DNA of 64,000 bases, taken from assembly GCA_963815495.1 (NCBI GenBank), contig CAWFGW010000001.1, forward strand, positions 62,001-126,000, given 5' to 3'. The translations under genes were made by a program, and so were the position numbers. Shown here piece after piece: positions 48,233-55,854 of the stretch (position 1 is its first letter; the number at the start of each line of letters is the position of its first letter). The DNA is from CAWFGW01 sp963815495. GTDB lineage: Bacteria; Bacteroidota; Bacteroidia; Cytophagales; JAAEPT01. Under the pieces are notes generated by a model. That model did no database searches and was not told the origin of the DNA. It was given only the letters and a program-made list of their open reading frames with translations.

Positions 48233-49114
48233 CTAGTAAATAGCCACCACATGCACATCAAATATTAAAATAGAGTTAGCAGGTATTTTATCCTTAGCAA
48301 TATTGCCGTAGGCTAAATGAGAAGGGATGATTATTTTAGCTTTTGCGCCATTTGGAATGTTACGAAACACATCGTCCCATCCTTCAATTACGTCACCGCT
48401 TCCCACTGTAAAAGTGATAGAGTGGCCCACATCTTCATAAGAAGACTCGAAAATTTGTCCATCAATAAGCTGTCCTACATAATTAAACACCACAGCGCTA
48501 GCTTCATTTGGTAGTTTATCGTTATCCAGTTTTTTTTCAAGAATAGTGTAATAAACCCCTTTATTAGTTTTTTTAAAATCAAACCCTGATTTTTTGATGT
48601 ACTCCTGAATCTTAGCTTCTTCTTTCTTTTTTCTCTTAGCGATGACTTCGGGTTTTTCTTTCAGGTTAGAATCATAATAAGCCGTTTGCTCGTCTTTGTA
48701 TTCTTGTTGCGACCTGATTTTTAAGGTTTTGATTGTTACTTTTAAATCGCTACCATGCGTAATTGATTCTGGAAAAGGTTTTCTGAAAACCTTCATGTAC
48801 ATCGAGTCAGCGTTTATCCAGAAAGAAGCACTATCCCCTTCTGACATTAAGGCAACAGCTTCATAAATGTCTGCATCAAAATGGGGATACTTCAAAGGAA
48901 ATAAGATGGGTTTACCTTCTGAAAAAGAGTTGCGAATTTCCTCTCCTTTATCATCAACAATAAGCATGTGCAGCGAAATTAAATCTCCTATTTTGGGTAA
49001 ATCTCCTTTAGAGTTGATGTAAAACTCATGTTTGAGACCTTTTTCAGTTTCTAAAACCTGAGAAAAAGAGACTGATGCTAATAATAATGAGGTGATTAGT
49101 AAGGTGATTTTCAT
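48233..49114 (-). CDS. exported FKBP-type peptidyl-prolyl isomerase with two FKBP-like domains
   Basis: 293 residues from the ATG at 49114, which gives a clean signal peptide (KITLLITSLLLASVSFSQ). The first FKBP-like domain (about 25-140) lacks the conserved aromatic site, whereas the second (about 200-293) has VVFNYVGQLIDGQIFESS, GSGDVIEGWDDVFRNIPNGA and IIPSHLAYGN, all characteristic of active FKBPs. It probably helps fold periplasmic proteins. The start overlaps the stop of the DHH phosphoesterase gene by 4 bp (ATGA), so the two are translationally coupled. Confidence 0.9.
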   Translation of the reverse strand: MKITLLITSLLLASVSFSQVLETEKGLKHEFYINSKGDLPKIGDLISLHMLIVDDKGEEIRNSFSEGKPILFPLKYPHFDADIYEAVALMSEGDSASFWINADSMYMKVFRKPFPESITHGSDLKVTIKTLKIRSQQEYKDEQTAYYDSNLKEKPEVIAKRKKKEEAKIQEYIKKSGFDFKKTNKGVYYTILEKKLDNDKLPNEASAVVFNYVGQLIDGQIFESSYEDVGHSITFTVGSGDVIEGWDDVFRNIPNGAKAKIIIPSHLAYGNIAKDKIPANSILIFDVHVVAIY

Positions 49115-50139
49115 AGTTCTAATTTCGCGTAACAAGTTTGTAGGGCTTCTTTATATTCAGGTAATAAGGATTCGAATTTTTTAACTGTTTCTAAAAATGG
49201 GGCTTCTGTTCGACCACCAGCAGCATTTCGATGACCTCCACCATTAAAATGATTTCTGGAAAAATAATTGACATCAAATTCGCCTTTTGATCGAAACGAC
49301 ATTTTAACAAAGCCTTTGTCTTCTTTAAAAAGAGCTGCAAAAACAATGTTTTTCATAGATAAGGCATAATTAACAATACCTTCAGTGTCGCCAGTTTGTA
49401 CGTTAAATTGTTCAGTGTCTTTTTTGCTTAAGAAAATGTATGCAGTATGAGACTCGGGTATAATAGTCAAGCAGGAAGTAAGGCAATAACCCAAAAACCG
49501 CAGTCTGATTTCAGTGTTATTGTCATAGATTAAGCGGTGTACTTTTGTGTGGTTAATTCCTTTATCCATCAAGTCTGCTACTATCAAATGTACGTTTTTA
49601 TTAGTGCTAGGAAAGCGAAATGAACCCGTATCAGTCATCATGCCCGCATAGATACACTCACCAATTTCAGGATCAATTAAATCAGTTTCACCGAGCATTT
49701 GGATAAAGCGATATATCAGTTCCGCTGTTGCTGCGGATGATGTATCTGACATAACAAAATCTGCAAAATCTTCAGGCTGTAAATGATGATCTATCAAAAC
49801 TTTTTTGGCAGAAGATTTTTTCACCTGTTCTCCCATCTCTCCTATACGAGATAAAGCATTGAAATCGAGGCAAAATATTACATCGGATTTATCAATAAAG
49901 GGTAAGCATTCACTTTTTTGTTTTTCGTAGATAAGTACTTCCTCATTACCCTTCATCCACGTAAGAAATTCAGGGTATATAGTTGGCATAATAACAATAA
50001 CATGGTGTCCCTTTTTTAAAAGGAAGTTTTTTAATGCTAAAGCAGAACCAAGCGCATCAGCATCAGGACGTATATGAGCCGTAATAACTATTCTTTTAGG
50101 GATTTTAAGAAGTTTCTTGAGTGCTTCGAAATTTGTCAT
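49111..50139 (-). CDS. DHH-family phosphoesterase (NrnA-like oligoribonuclease / pAp phosphatase)
   Basis: 342 residues from the ATG at 50139. The DHH domain has RPDADALGSALAL, the second acidic motif IFCLDFNALSRIG, VLIDHHLQPEDF (the DHH triad) and SSAATAELIYRF; the C-terminal DHHA1 domain ends with the substrate-binding HFNGGGHRNAAGG. NrnA-type proteins degrade 2-5-nt RNA, pGpG/pApA dinucleotides or 3'-phosphoadenosine 5'-phosphate; the preference cannot be read here. pAp clearance would link it to sulfur assimilation. Coupled by overlap to the FKBP gene and divergent from ndk. Confidence 0.9.
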   Translation of the reverse strand: MTNFEALKKLLKIPKRIVITAHIRPDADALGSALALKNFLLKKGHHVIVIMPTIYPEFLTWMKGNEEVLIYEKQKSECLPFIDKSDVIFCLDFNALSRIGEMGEQVKKSSAKKVLIDHHLQPEDFADFVMSDTSSAATAELIYRFIQMLGETDLIDPEIGECIYAGMMTDTGSFRFPSTNKNVHLIVADLMDKGINHTKVHRLIYDNNTEIRLRFLGYCLTSCLTIIPESHTAYIFLSKKDTEQFNVQTGDTEGIVNYALSMKNIVFAALFKEDKGFVKMSFRSKGEFDVNYFSRNHFNGGGHRNAAGGRTEAPFLETVKKFESLLPEYKEALQTCYAKLEL

Positions 50140-50225
50140 TGATCTACTTTTGAAATAATAAGAGTTGTTAAAGCTAAAACACCTCAATCTACGAAAAAAG
50201 TTAAACAGTATATTCTTGTAATTTT

Positions 50226-50258
50226 TTTGAAAATAAGAGCTAATTAATATTATATTGC
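50226..50258 (+). promoter_or_regulatory. predicted ndk promoter
   Basis: TTTG (50226-50229), 21 bp, TATATTGC (50251-50258; two mismatches at the end of TAnnTTTG). The start would lie near 50263, about 24 nt before the ndk ATG. It lies between divergent ndk and DHH phosphoesterase genes. Confidence 0.45.
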
Positions 50259-50286
50259 ATCTTATTCTTCGACTTGAGCAGTAGAA

Positions 50287-50691
50287 ATGAAAGGTGATTT
50301 AACTTTTACAATTATCAAACCCAACGTAATAAAAAAGCATAAAGCAGGAACTGTGATTCAGTTGATTGAAGATGGTGGGTTTGAAATATTAAATATGAAG
50401 ATGATTCAGCTCTCTAGCCAACAAGCAAGTGAATTTTACATTGAACATAAGGATAAAGCATTTTTTGATAAATTAATTAACTTTATGGTCTCTGATAAAA
50501 TTATTGTCATGGCCTTAAAAAAGCCGAATGCAGTAGAAGAGTATCGCGATTTTATAGGGGGCGCTACAGATCCGAATAAAGCCAGAGAAGGGTCTATAAG
50601 ACAGTTATTCGGTGAAACAGTGACTGAAAATGCGGTTCATGGAAGTGATTCTGATTTAAGTGCTGAACGAGAAATAAACTTCTTTTTTTAA
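50287..50691 (+). CDS. ndk: nucleoside diphosphate kinase
   Basis: NDP kinase balances NTP and dNTP pools by a ping-pong reaction through a phospho-His. At 134 residues it has normal length, with LTFTIIKPNVIKKHKAG at the N-terminus, IGGATDPNKAREGSIRQLFG, and the catalytic His in NAVHGSDSDLSAEREINFFF at the C-terminus. It follows the divergent DHH phosphoesterase gene and is 8 bp upstream of a small exported-protein gene. Confidence 0.97.
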   Translation: MKGDLTFTIIKPNVIKKHKAGTVIQLIEDGGFEILNMKMIQLSSQQASEFYIEHKDKAFFDKLINFMVSDKIIVMALKKPNAVEEYRDFIGGATDPNKAREGSIRQLFGETVTENAVHGSDSDLSAEREINFFF

Positions 50692-50699
50692 AATATGGA

Positions 50700-51116
50700 A
50701 TGATTTATGGTAGTTTCAGAAAAAAAAGAAGTAATAAGAAAAATTTGAAAAAACAATTCATCATATTAACCTTGGTTTTTAGCGCTAAAATTGCGTTCAC
50801 ACAAGTGCCGACTGCTACTAAAAAAGTTGATATAGTGAGTAAATCAGGTCAGAAGATTAATTTTGCCGAGATAAAAATCGAGTCAGATGATTCAGAGTCA
50901 TACAAAACTTTGGAGATACGATATCAGAAGCTTGATACAGCTGATCAAAAAGAGGTGAAGATTGAAGGGATAACATACAAGTGTTTTCCCGATAAAAAAG
51001 AAGCCATAAAGTATTATTATTTGGTGAAAAAACATGCTCCCGCTATAGTTGTTTACTATGTGTATGCGGTAGAGAATAAAAAACCTGAGGTATTTACTTT
51101 TAGAGTTGCCGACTAA
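50700..51116 (+). CDS. small exported protein of unknown function
   Basis: 138 residues from the ATG at 50700. A basic N-terminus (FRKKRSNKKNLKKQ) precedes a hydrophobic signal-like helix (FIILTLVFSAKIAFTQ), so a TTG at about 50743 could be the true start and would give a conventional signal peptide. The mature part is Lys/Glu-rich with no recognised domain. It follows ndk by 8 bp and its last four bases overlap the end of the convergent flippase-like gene. Confidence 0.55.
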   Translation: MIYGSFRKKRSNKKNLKKQFIILTLVFSAKIAFTQVPTATKKVDIVSKSGQKINFAEIKIESDDSESYKTLEIRYQKLDTADQKEVKIEGITYKCFPDKKEAIKYYYLVKKHAPAIVVYYVYAVENKKPEVFTFRVAD

Positions 51117-52219
51117 CTTTTAAATTTTATCAAATTTCTATTCCCGAAAAATACTTTACGAATCCACTTTCGTAAAACAAACGCTCCAATGATTAAGTAA
51201 AGATACGAGGTTAAAAACCTCCAAAGAAAGCCAACTGTGTCTTCAAGTCCATCTGTTGGGAAAAATTCACCAAAGAATGAGTTGAAATAAATTTCAGCAA
51301 ACCCCCCACTACCGGGTGTGGGAGAGAGTAACTGAGCAATCCACATAATCACTTGATTTCCATATGCTTTCAAATGTAGTCCAACCCCCATACTTGGGTT
51401 GAAGGCTGCAATTAAACAGTTAAGCATGAAGTACCTTGCAGTCCAAATCATGGCAGTCGATAATATTGCTTTACGCCAATAGCTTGCTTCTTTAGTTTTT
51501 AATTCACGTGATGCCATAATCATTACATCTCCTTGTTGAATAGCTTCGGCTCGCCATTTTCTCATAAATGAAATTGAACAGATTTTGACTAGAATCCATT
51601 TAATAGATTGAGGAGCAATTAGAACACCTGTTAACATAAAAAAGGTATAAGCTAAAATGAGACTATAGCTAAACCAAAAAATAGACTGGATATTAATAGA
51701 AATATCACTTAAAAAGAGAAAGTTCACATGGTTGAATTCAATCACAGGGAAACTAATATCAGGAGCAATATTTAGAATTAATGGAGCTACTATTAGAAAA
51801 TAGCTGTTATCTAAAATTGCTGTGAGCATCACATAAGCCAAGGATTTTCCAAAAGCAATTTTTTCTTTCAGCAGTATAAAAACAGCTACAGCTGTTCCTC
51901 CAACCACTGAAGGTGTTACAGCAGAGGCAAATTCCCAAAGGAGGGTAGTATAAATACTCGAAGACCAACTGAGTTCTTTTTGTGTAAGGTTTCGTATTCG
52001 GTACACATACCCAAAATCACGTAGAAATAATACTAACAGTGCCAAAATTACCCATGAAATATTGATGTTCGAGAGGTCCTTTACTAGTTGATCTAAAGTG
52101 CCTTCAGATTGCGTTTTTCTAAAAAAATTATATATAGAAACTGATACTCCAATGGCTACCGCTAAAAAAATATTAGTTGGGCTAAAGGTTTTAAGTATTT
52201 GCTTTCGCTTAATTTTCAT
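51113..52219 (-). CDS. flippase-like membrane protein (UPF0104 / AglD2 type)
   Basis: 368 residues from the ATG at 52219, with about eight helices, of the lysylphosphatidylglycerol-synthase membrane-domain (UPF0104) family. Characteristic pieces are the SWVILALLVLFLRDFGYVYRIR segment, ASAVTPSVVGGTAVAVFILLKE with its conserved Gly-Gly, and the late TPGSGGFAEIYF loop. There is no catalytic synthase domain, so it probably flips lipid-linked sugars or lipids. It overlaps the end of scpA by 11 bp, implying translational coupling. Confidence 0.88.
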   Translation of the reverse strand: MKIKRKQILKTFSPTNIFLAVAIGVSVSIYNFFRKTQSEGTLDQLVKDLSNINISWVILALLVLFLRDFGYVYRIRNLTQKELSWSSSIYTTLLWEFASAVTPSVVGGTAVAVFILLKEKIAFGKSLAYVMLTAILDNSYFLIVAPLILNIAPDISFPVIEFNHVNFLFLSDISINIQSIFWFSYSLILAYTFFMLTGVLIAPQSIKWILVKICSISFMRKWRAEAIQQGDVMIMASRELKTKEASYWRKAILSTAMIWTARYFMLNCLIAAFNPSMGVGLHLKAYGNQVIMWIAQLLSPTPGSGGFAEIYFNSFFGEFFPTDGLEDTVGFLWRFLTSYLYLIIGAFVLRKWIRKVFFGNRNLIKFKS

Positions 52220-52964
52220 TTGTAAGGGAGTCGTCAATTCGTGATATCCAAAAGTTATTATACCCTAGTCCAATGTTAATGGATATCATTTTTAATTGTA
52301 GAAGTTCAAGTATAGACAGAAAATTAAATATTACAGCAATTTTATCGATGTTCTCACGTATTATATCTTCAAAAGACACTTTTTGTTGAAGGGATATTTT
52401 TTTTAGAATATATTCTTTTTGTTCTGAAATAGTGAAAGCATATTGTACTACTTCATGTCTTGGTTTTTCATTTTCAGCTTTTAGCTTCAGCATCATTTTT
52501 TCAAAAACTTTCAAAAGCTTATATAAATCTAGGTCTTGGAGTTCTGCTTCAACGTTATTTATTTCAGAAAGCTTTTTAATTTCTTTTGCTATGTTTCCTC
52601 TTTTTTCTTTCTGGAGTTGGCTGTTTTCCATTTCGCCCAGTTCCTGAATAATACTTTTGTATTTTTTATATTCTAATAAGCGTTGGACGAGTTCTTTTCG
52701 TGGGTCAATCTCATTGCCTTCTTCATCTTTTTCAGGACGAGGTACTAATAATTTAGCCTTAATTCGCATCAGTGTGGCTGCAACCAGTATAAACTCACTA
52801 GCAACTTCAATATTTAGTTTTTCTAGATGCTCGAGGTAGGTTAAAAAATCTCCTGTGATTTTGGAAATTGGTATGTCATTAATATCTAATTCGTCACGTT
52901 CAATGAAGAAAAGTAATAAATCAAAAGGACCTTGAAATAATGGTAGTTGGACTTCGAAACTCAC
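52209..52964 (-). CDS. scpA: segregation and condensation protein A
   Basis: Kleisin subunit of the SMC-ScpAB condensin, 251 residues. The N-terminal FQGPFDLLLFFIERDELDINDIPI and the helix with SEFILVAATLMRIKAKLLVPRP are the standard family signatures; the C-terminal winged helix (about 175-240) starts around KKISLQQKVSFEDII. scpB and smc are not in the window. Its 3' end overlaps the flippase-like gene. Confidence 0.94.
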   Translation of the reverse strand: MSFEVQLPLFQGPFDLLLFFIERDELDINDIPISKITGDFLTYLEHLEKLNIEVASEFILVAATLMRIKAKLLVPRPEKDEEGNEIDPRKELVQRLLEYKKYKSIIQELGEMENSQLQKEKRGNIAKEIKKLSEINNVEAELQDLDLYKLLKVFEKMMLKLKAENEKPRHEVVQYAFTISEQKEYILKKISLQQKVSFEDIIRENIDKIAVIFNFLSILELLQLKMISINIGLGYNNFWISRIDDSLTNEN

Positions 52965-53107
52965 AATTTTATGGTGTTGTCAACGATTCTTAAAGTTATT
53001 ATTTATAAGAGTAAATAAATACCATTCCTGAAAAAAATAGTAATTTCGTATATTGACTTAACACAACATTTTTTAATCAAAAATGTTATGTTAAAAAACT
53101 TAGAGAT

Positions 53108-55024
53108 TTGAGTCTGATAGAACAAGGTAATTTATTAAAAACAATTAATTCTCCAGCAGATTTGCGGAAGTTAGACAGAGCTCAATTACCTGAGTTGTGT
53201 AAGGAGTTACGTAAATTCATTGTTGATAATGTTTCCGTTTATGGCGGTCATTTTGGGGCCAGTTTAGGAGTGGTTGAAATGACGGTAGCTATGCATTATG
53301 TGTTCGATACCCCAGAAGACCAAGTAGTTTGGGATGTAGGACATCAAGCATATGGACATAAAATATTAACTGGAAGAAAAGAGAATTTCCATACTAATCG
53401 CGTTTATAAAGGTATTTCAGGGTTCCCAAAACGATCTGAAAGTGAGTATGACGCCTTTGGAGTAGGGCATTCCTCTACGTCAATATCTGCAGCATTGGGA
53501 ATGGCTGTTGCTTCAAAATATAAAGGAGATAAAAACCGGCAACATGTTGCCGTGATTGGTGATGGAGCCATGACTGCTGGAATGGCCTTCGAAGCAATGA
53601 ATCACGCGGGCGTGAGTAATTCTAATTTACTTATTGTCTTAAATGATAACTGCATGTCCATAGATCCCAACGTTGGTGCATTAAAAGATTATCTCACCGA
53701 TGTAAGAACTTCTAAAACTTATAACAAAGTCAAAAGTGAGGTTTGGAAAATCTTAGGAAAAGTAAGCAAATTTGGGCCTGATGCTCGGTCAATAATTGCT
53801 AATGTTGAAAAATCAATCAAGTCCTATTTACTCAAACATAGCAATTTGTTTGAGGCACTTAATCTACGTTATTTTGGCCCTGTTGATGGCCACGATATTG
53901 ATTTTTTAGTGAGTGTATTCGAAGATTTAAAAAAAATACCCGGCCCCAAATTGTTGCATTGTGTGACTACAAAAGGTAAGGGATATGCTTTGGCTGAAAA
54001 AGATCAAACTAAATGGCATGCACCAGGAAAGTTTGATTCCCTTACGGGTGAAATCGTGAAAAGTATATTGGTAAGTCCGCAAGCCCCAAAATACCAAGAT
54101 GTATTCGGCCACACGATTGTTGAGCTCGCTGAGAAAAACAAAAAAATAATGGGGATTACCCCAGCAATGCCTTCTGGTTCATCATTAAATATTATGATGG
54201 AAAAGATGCCTGATAGAGCATTTGATGTAGATATTGCTGAACAACATGCTGTAACTTTCTCGGCAGGATTAGCTACTCGAGGATTAACACCTTTTTGTAA
54301 TATCTATTCAACGTTTATGCAACGTGCTTATGATCAGGTGATTCATGATGTTTGTATCCAAAAATTAAATGTAGTCTTCTGCTTAGACAGAGCTGGTTTT
54401 GCAGGTGCAGATGGTGCCACCCATCATGGGGCATACGATATTGCCTACATGCGTTGTGTGCCTAATATGGTTGTTTCTTCACCAATGAATGAATCGGAAC
54501 TAAGAAACCTGATGTATACAGCACAGTTGCCAGATAAAGGTCCTTTTACCATTCGCTACCCGAGAGGAAAAGGGGTGATGCCTGAATGGAAAACGCCTTT
54601 TAAAGAAATTGAAATCGGTAAAGGGCGTGTGATTACTGAAGGTGAAGAAGTGGTAATCCTGACACTTGGACACATCGGAAATCATGCGGTAGAAGCAATT
54701 AATCAAATGCAAGCTGAAGGAGTTTCAATTGCGCATTATGATATGCGCTTTGCCAAACCATTGGATGCACAATTACTTAAAAGAGCATTTGATAAGTATT
54801 CTAAGATAATAACCGTTGAAGATGGTTGTCTTCAAGGAGGTTTTGGAAGTGCTATTCTTGAATGGGCTTCAGATAATGGCTACCACAATCCCGTTACCCG
54901 ATTAGGAATTCCTGATAAATTGATAGAACACGGGGAGCAATATCAGCTTTATAGAGAATGTGGGTATGATGCAGAAGGTATTTTTGACACCATTAAAAAG
55001 GTGTTGGGGCTAGTTAAAGCTTAG
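53108..55024 (+). CDS. dxs: 1-deoxy-D-xylulose-5-phosphate synthase
   Basis: Thiamine-diphosphate enzyme joining pyruvate and glyceraldehyde 3-phosphate to DXP, used for isoprenoids (MEP pathway) and the thiazole of thiamine. 638 residues, full length: VYGGHFGASLGVVEMTVAMHYVF, the ThDP motif GDGAMTAGMAFEAMN...NDNCMS, and the transketolase-like C-terminal domains (DIAEQHAVTFSAGLA, DRAGFAGADGATHHG). The start is a TTG at 53108; the upstream ATGs (53079-53093 area) lead into a stop in another frame. Family alignment by eye supports this start. It is 3 bp from thiG. Confidence 0.97.
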   Translation: MSLIEQGNLLKTINSPADLRKLDRAQLPELCKELRKFIVDNVSVYGGHFGASLGVVEMTVAMHYVFDTPEDQVVWDVGHQAYGHKILTGRKENFHTNRVYKGISGFPKRSESEYDAFGVGHSSTSISAALGMAVASKYKGDKNRQHVAVIGDGAMTAGMAFEAMNHAGVSNSNLLIVLNDNCMSIDPNVGALKDYLTDVRTSKTYNKVKSEVWKILGKVSKFGPDARSIIANVEKSIKSYLLKHSNLFEALNLRYFGPVDGHDIDFLVSVFEDLKKIPGPKLLHCVTTKGKGYALAEKDQTKWHAPGKFDSLTGEIVKSILVSPQAPKYQDVFGHTIVELAEKNKKIMGITPAMPSGSSLNIMMEKMPDRAFDVDIAEQHAVTFSAGLATRGLTPFCNIYSTFMQRAYDQVIHDVCIQKLNVVFCLDRAGFAGADGATHHGAYDIAYMRCVPNMVVSSPMNESELRNLMYTAQLPDKGPFTIRYPRGKGVMPEWKTPFKEIEIGKGRVITEGEEVVILTLGHIGNHAVEAINQMQAEGVSIAHYDMRFAKPLDAQLLKRAFDKYSKIITVEDGCLQGGFGSAILEWASDNGYHNPVTRLGIPDKLIEHGEQYQLYRECGYDAEGIFDTIKKVLGLVKA

Positions 55025-55027
55025 AAA

Positions 55028-55795
55028 ATGGATAAATTAATAATCGCAGGCAAGGAGTTTAATTCTCGGCTTTTTACCGGTACGGGAAAATTTAGTTCTA
55101 ATGCAGTGATGGAGGAGTCACTTTTGGTTTCCGGTTCTGAGTTGGTAACCGTAGCATTAAAACGGGTTGATTTGCAAAATGATGAGGATGAAATTATTAA
55201 ACACCTTAGTCATTCTCAGTTTAATTTATTACCAAACACATCTGGCGTGCGAACAGCAAAGGAAGCTGTATTTGCAGCGCAGTTGGCACGTGAAGCTTTA
55301 GAAACAAACTGGTTGAAATTAGAGATCCATCCTGATCCAAAATATTTATTACCAGATCCTATAGAGACATTAAAAGCAGCAGAAGAATTAGTTAAGCTTG
55401 GTTTTGTTGTCTTGCCTTACATTCATGCCGACCCAGTATTGTGTAAGCGATTAGAAGAAGTCGGAACGGCTGCAGTAATGCCTTTAGGTGCTCCTATTGG
55501 ATCGAATAAAGGATTGAAAACCCGAGATTTTTTAGAGATAATTATTGAACAAAGTAAAGTGCCTGTTGTGGTTGATGCTGGAATAGGTTCACCTTCCCAT
55601 GCGGCTGAAGCGATGGAAATGGGTGCACATGCCGTTTTAGTGAACACTGCCATCGCTGTTTCATTGGATCCTGTTGCGATGGGAAAAGCTTTCAAAATGG
55701 CAGTAGAGGCTGGACGGATGGCTTATAATGCGAAACTGGGCAGTAAATCTTCTGAAGCGGTAGCAAGTAGCCCGTTGACTTCTTTTTTAGATTAA
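55028..55795 (+). CDS. thiG: thiazole synthase
   Basis: ThiG makes the thiazole moiety of thiamine from DXP, ThiS-thiocarboxylate and dehydroglycine. The 255-residue TIM barrel carries FTGTGKFSSNAVM, VALKRVDLQ (the Lys that forms the imine with DXP), NTSGVRTAKEAV, LGAPIGSNKGL and PVVVDAGIGSPSHAAEAMEMG. It is 3 bp downstream of dxs, whose product is its substrate. The other thi genes (thiS, thiC, thiH/O, thiF) are not in the window. Confidence 0.97.
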   Translation: MDKLIIAGKEFNSRLFTGTGKFSSNAVMEESLLVSGSELVTVALKRVDLQNDEDEIIKHLSHSQFNLLPNTSGVRTAKEAVFAAQLAREALETNWLKLEIHPDPKYLLPDPIETLKAAEELVKLGFVVLPYIHADPVLCKRLEEVGTAAVMPLGAPIGSNKGLKTRDFLEIIIEQSKVPVVVDAGIGSPSHAAEAMEMGAHAVLVNTAIAVSLDPVAMGKAFKMAVEAGRMAYNAKLGSKSSEAVASSPLTSFLD

Positions 55796-55834
55796 AAAAA
55801 AAGCAAATATGGTTGTGATCACAACCATATCTGC
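55794..55834 (-). terminator. intrinsic terminator of the GH5 gene
   Basis: The 24-bp perfect palindrome ATATGGTTGTGATCACAACCATAT (written in two halves as ATATGGTTGTGA and TCACAACCATAT; 55807-55830) is extended by GCA/TGC pairs and followed, on the minus strand, by nine T (plus-strand A-run 55794-55802). It terminates the reverse-strand GH5 gene; on the plus strand it lacks a T-run after the stem. Confidence 0.85.
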
Positions 55835-55854
55835 TCTAATGATAAAACGTTCTT

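Noticed and set aside
52965..53107. A TPP riboswitch before dxs-thiG.
   Set aside because: None of the conserved THI-box segments (CTGAGA, ACCTGA-type) are present in the 143-bp upstream region.
55813..55822. GTGATCAC resembles the operator half-sites.
   Set aside because: It lacks the 4-bp spacer and lies at the centre of the GH5 terminator hairpin.
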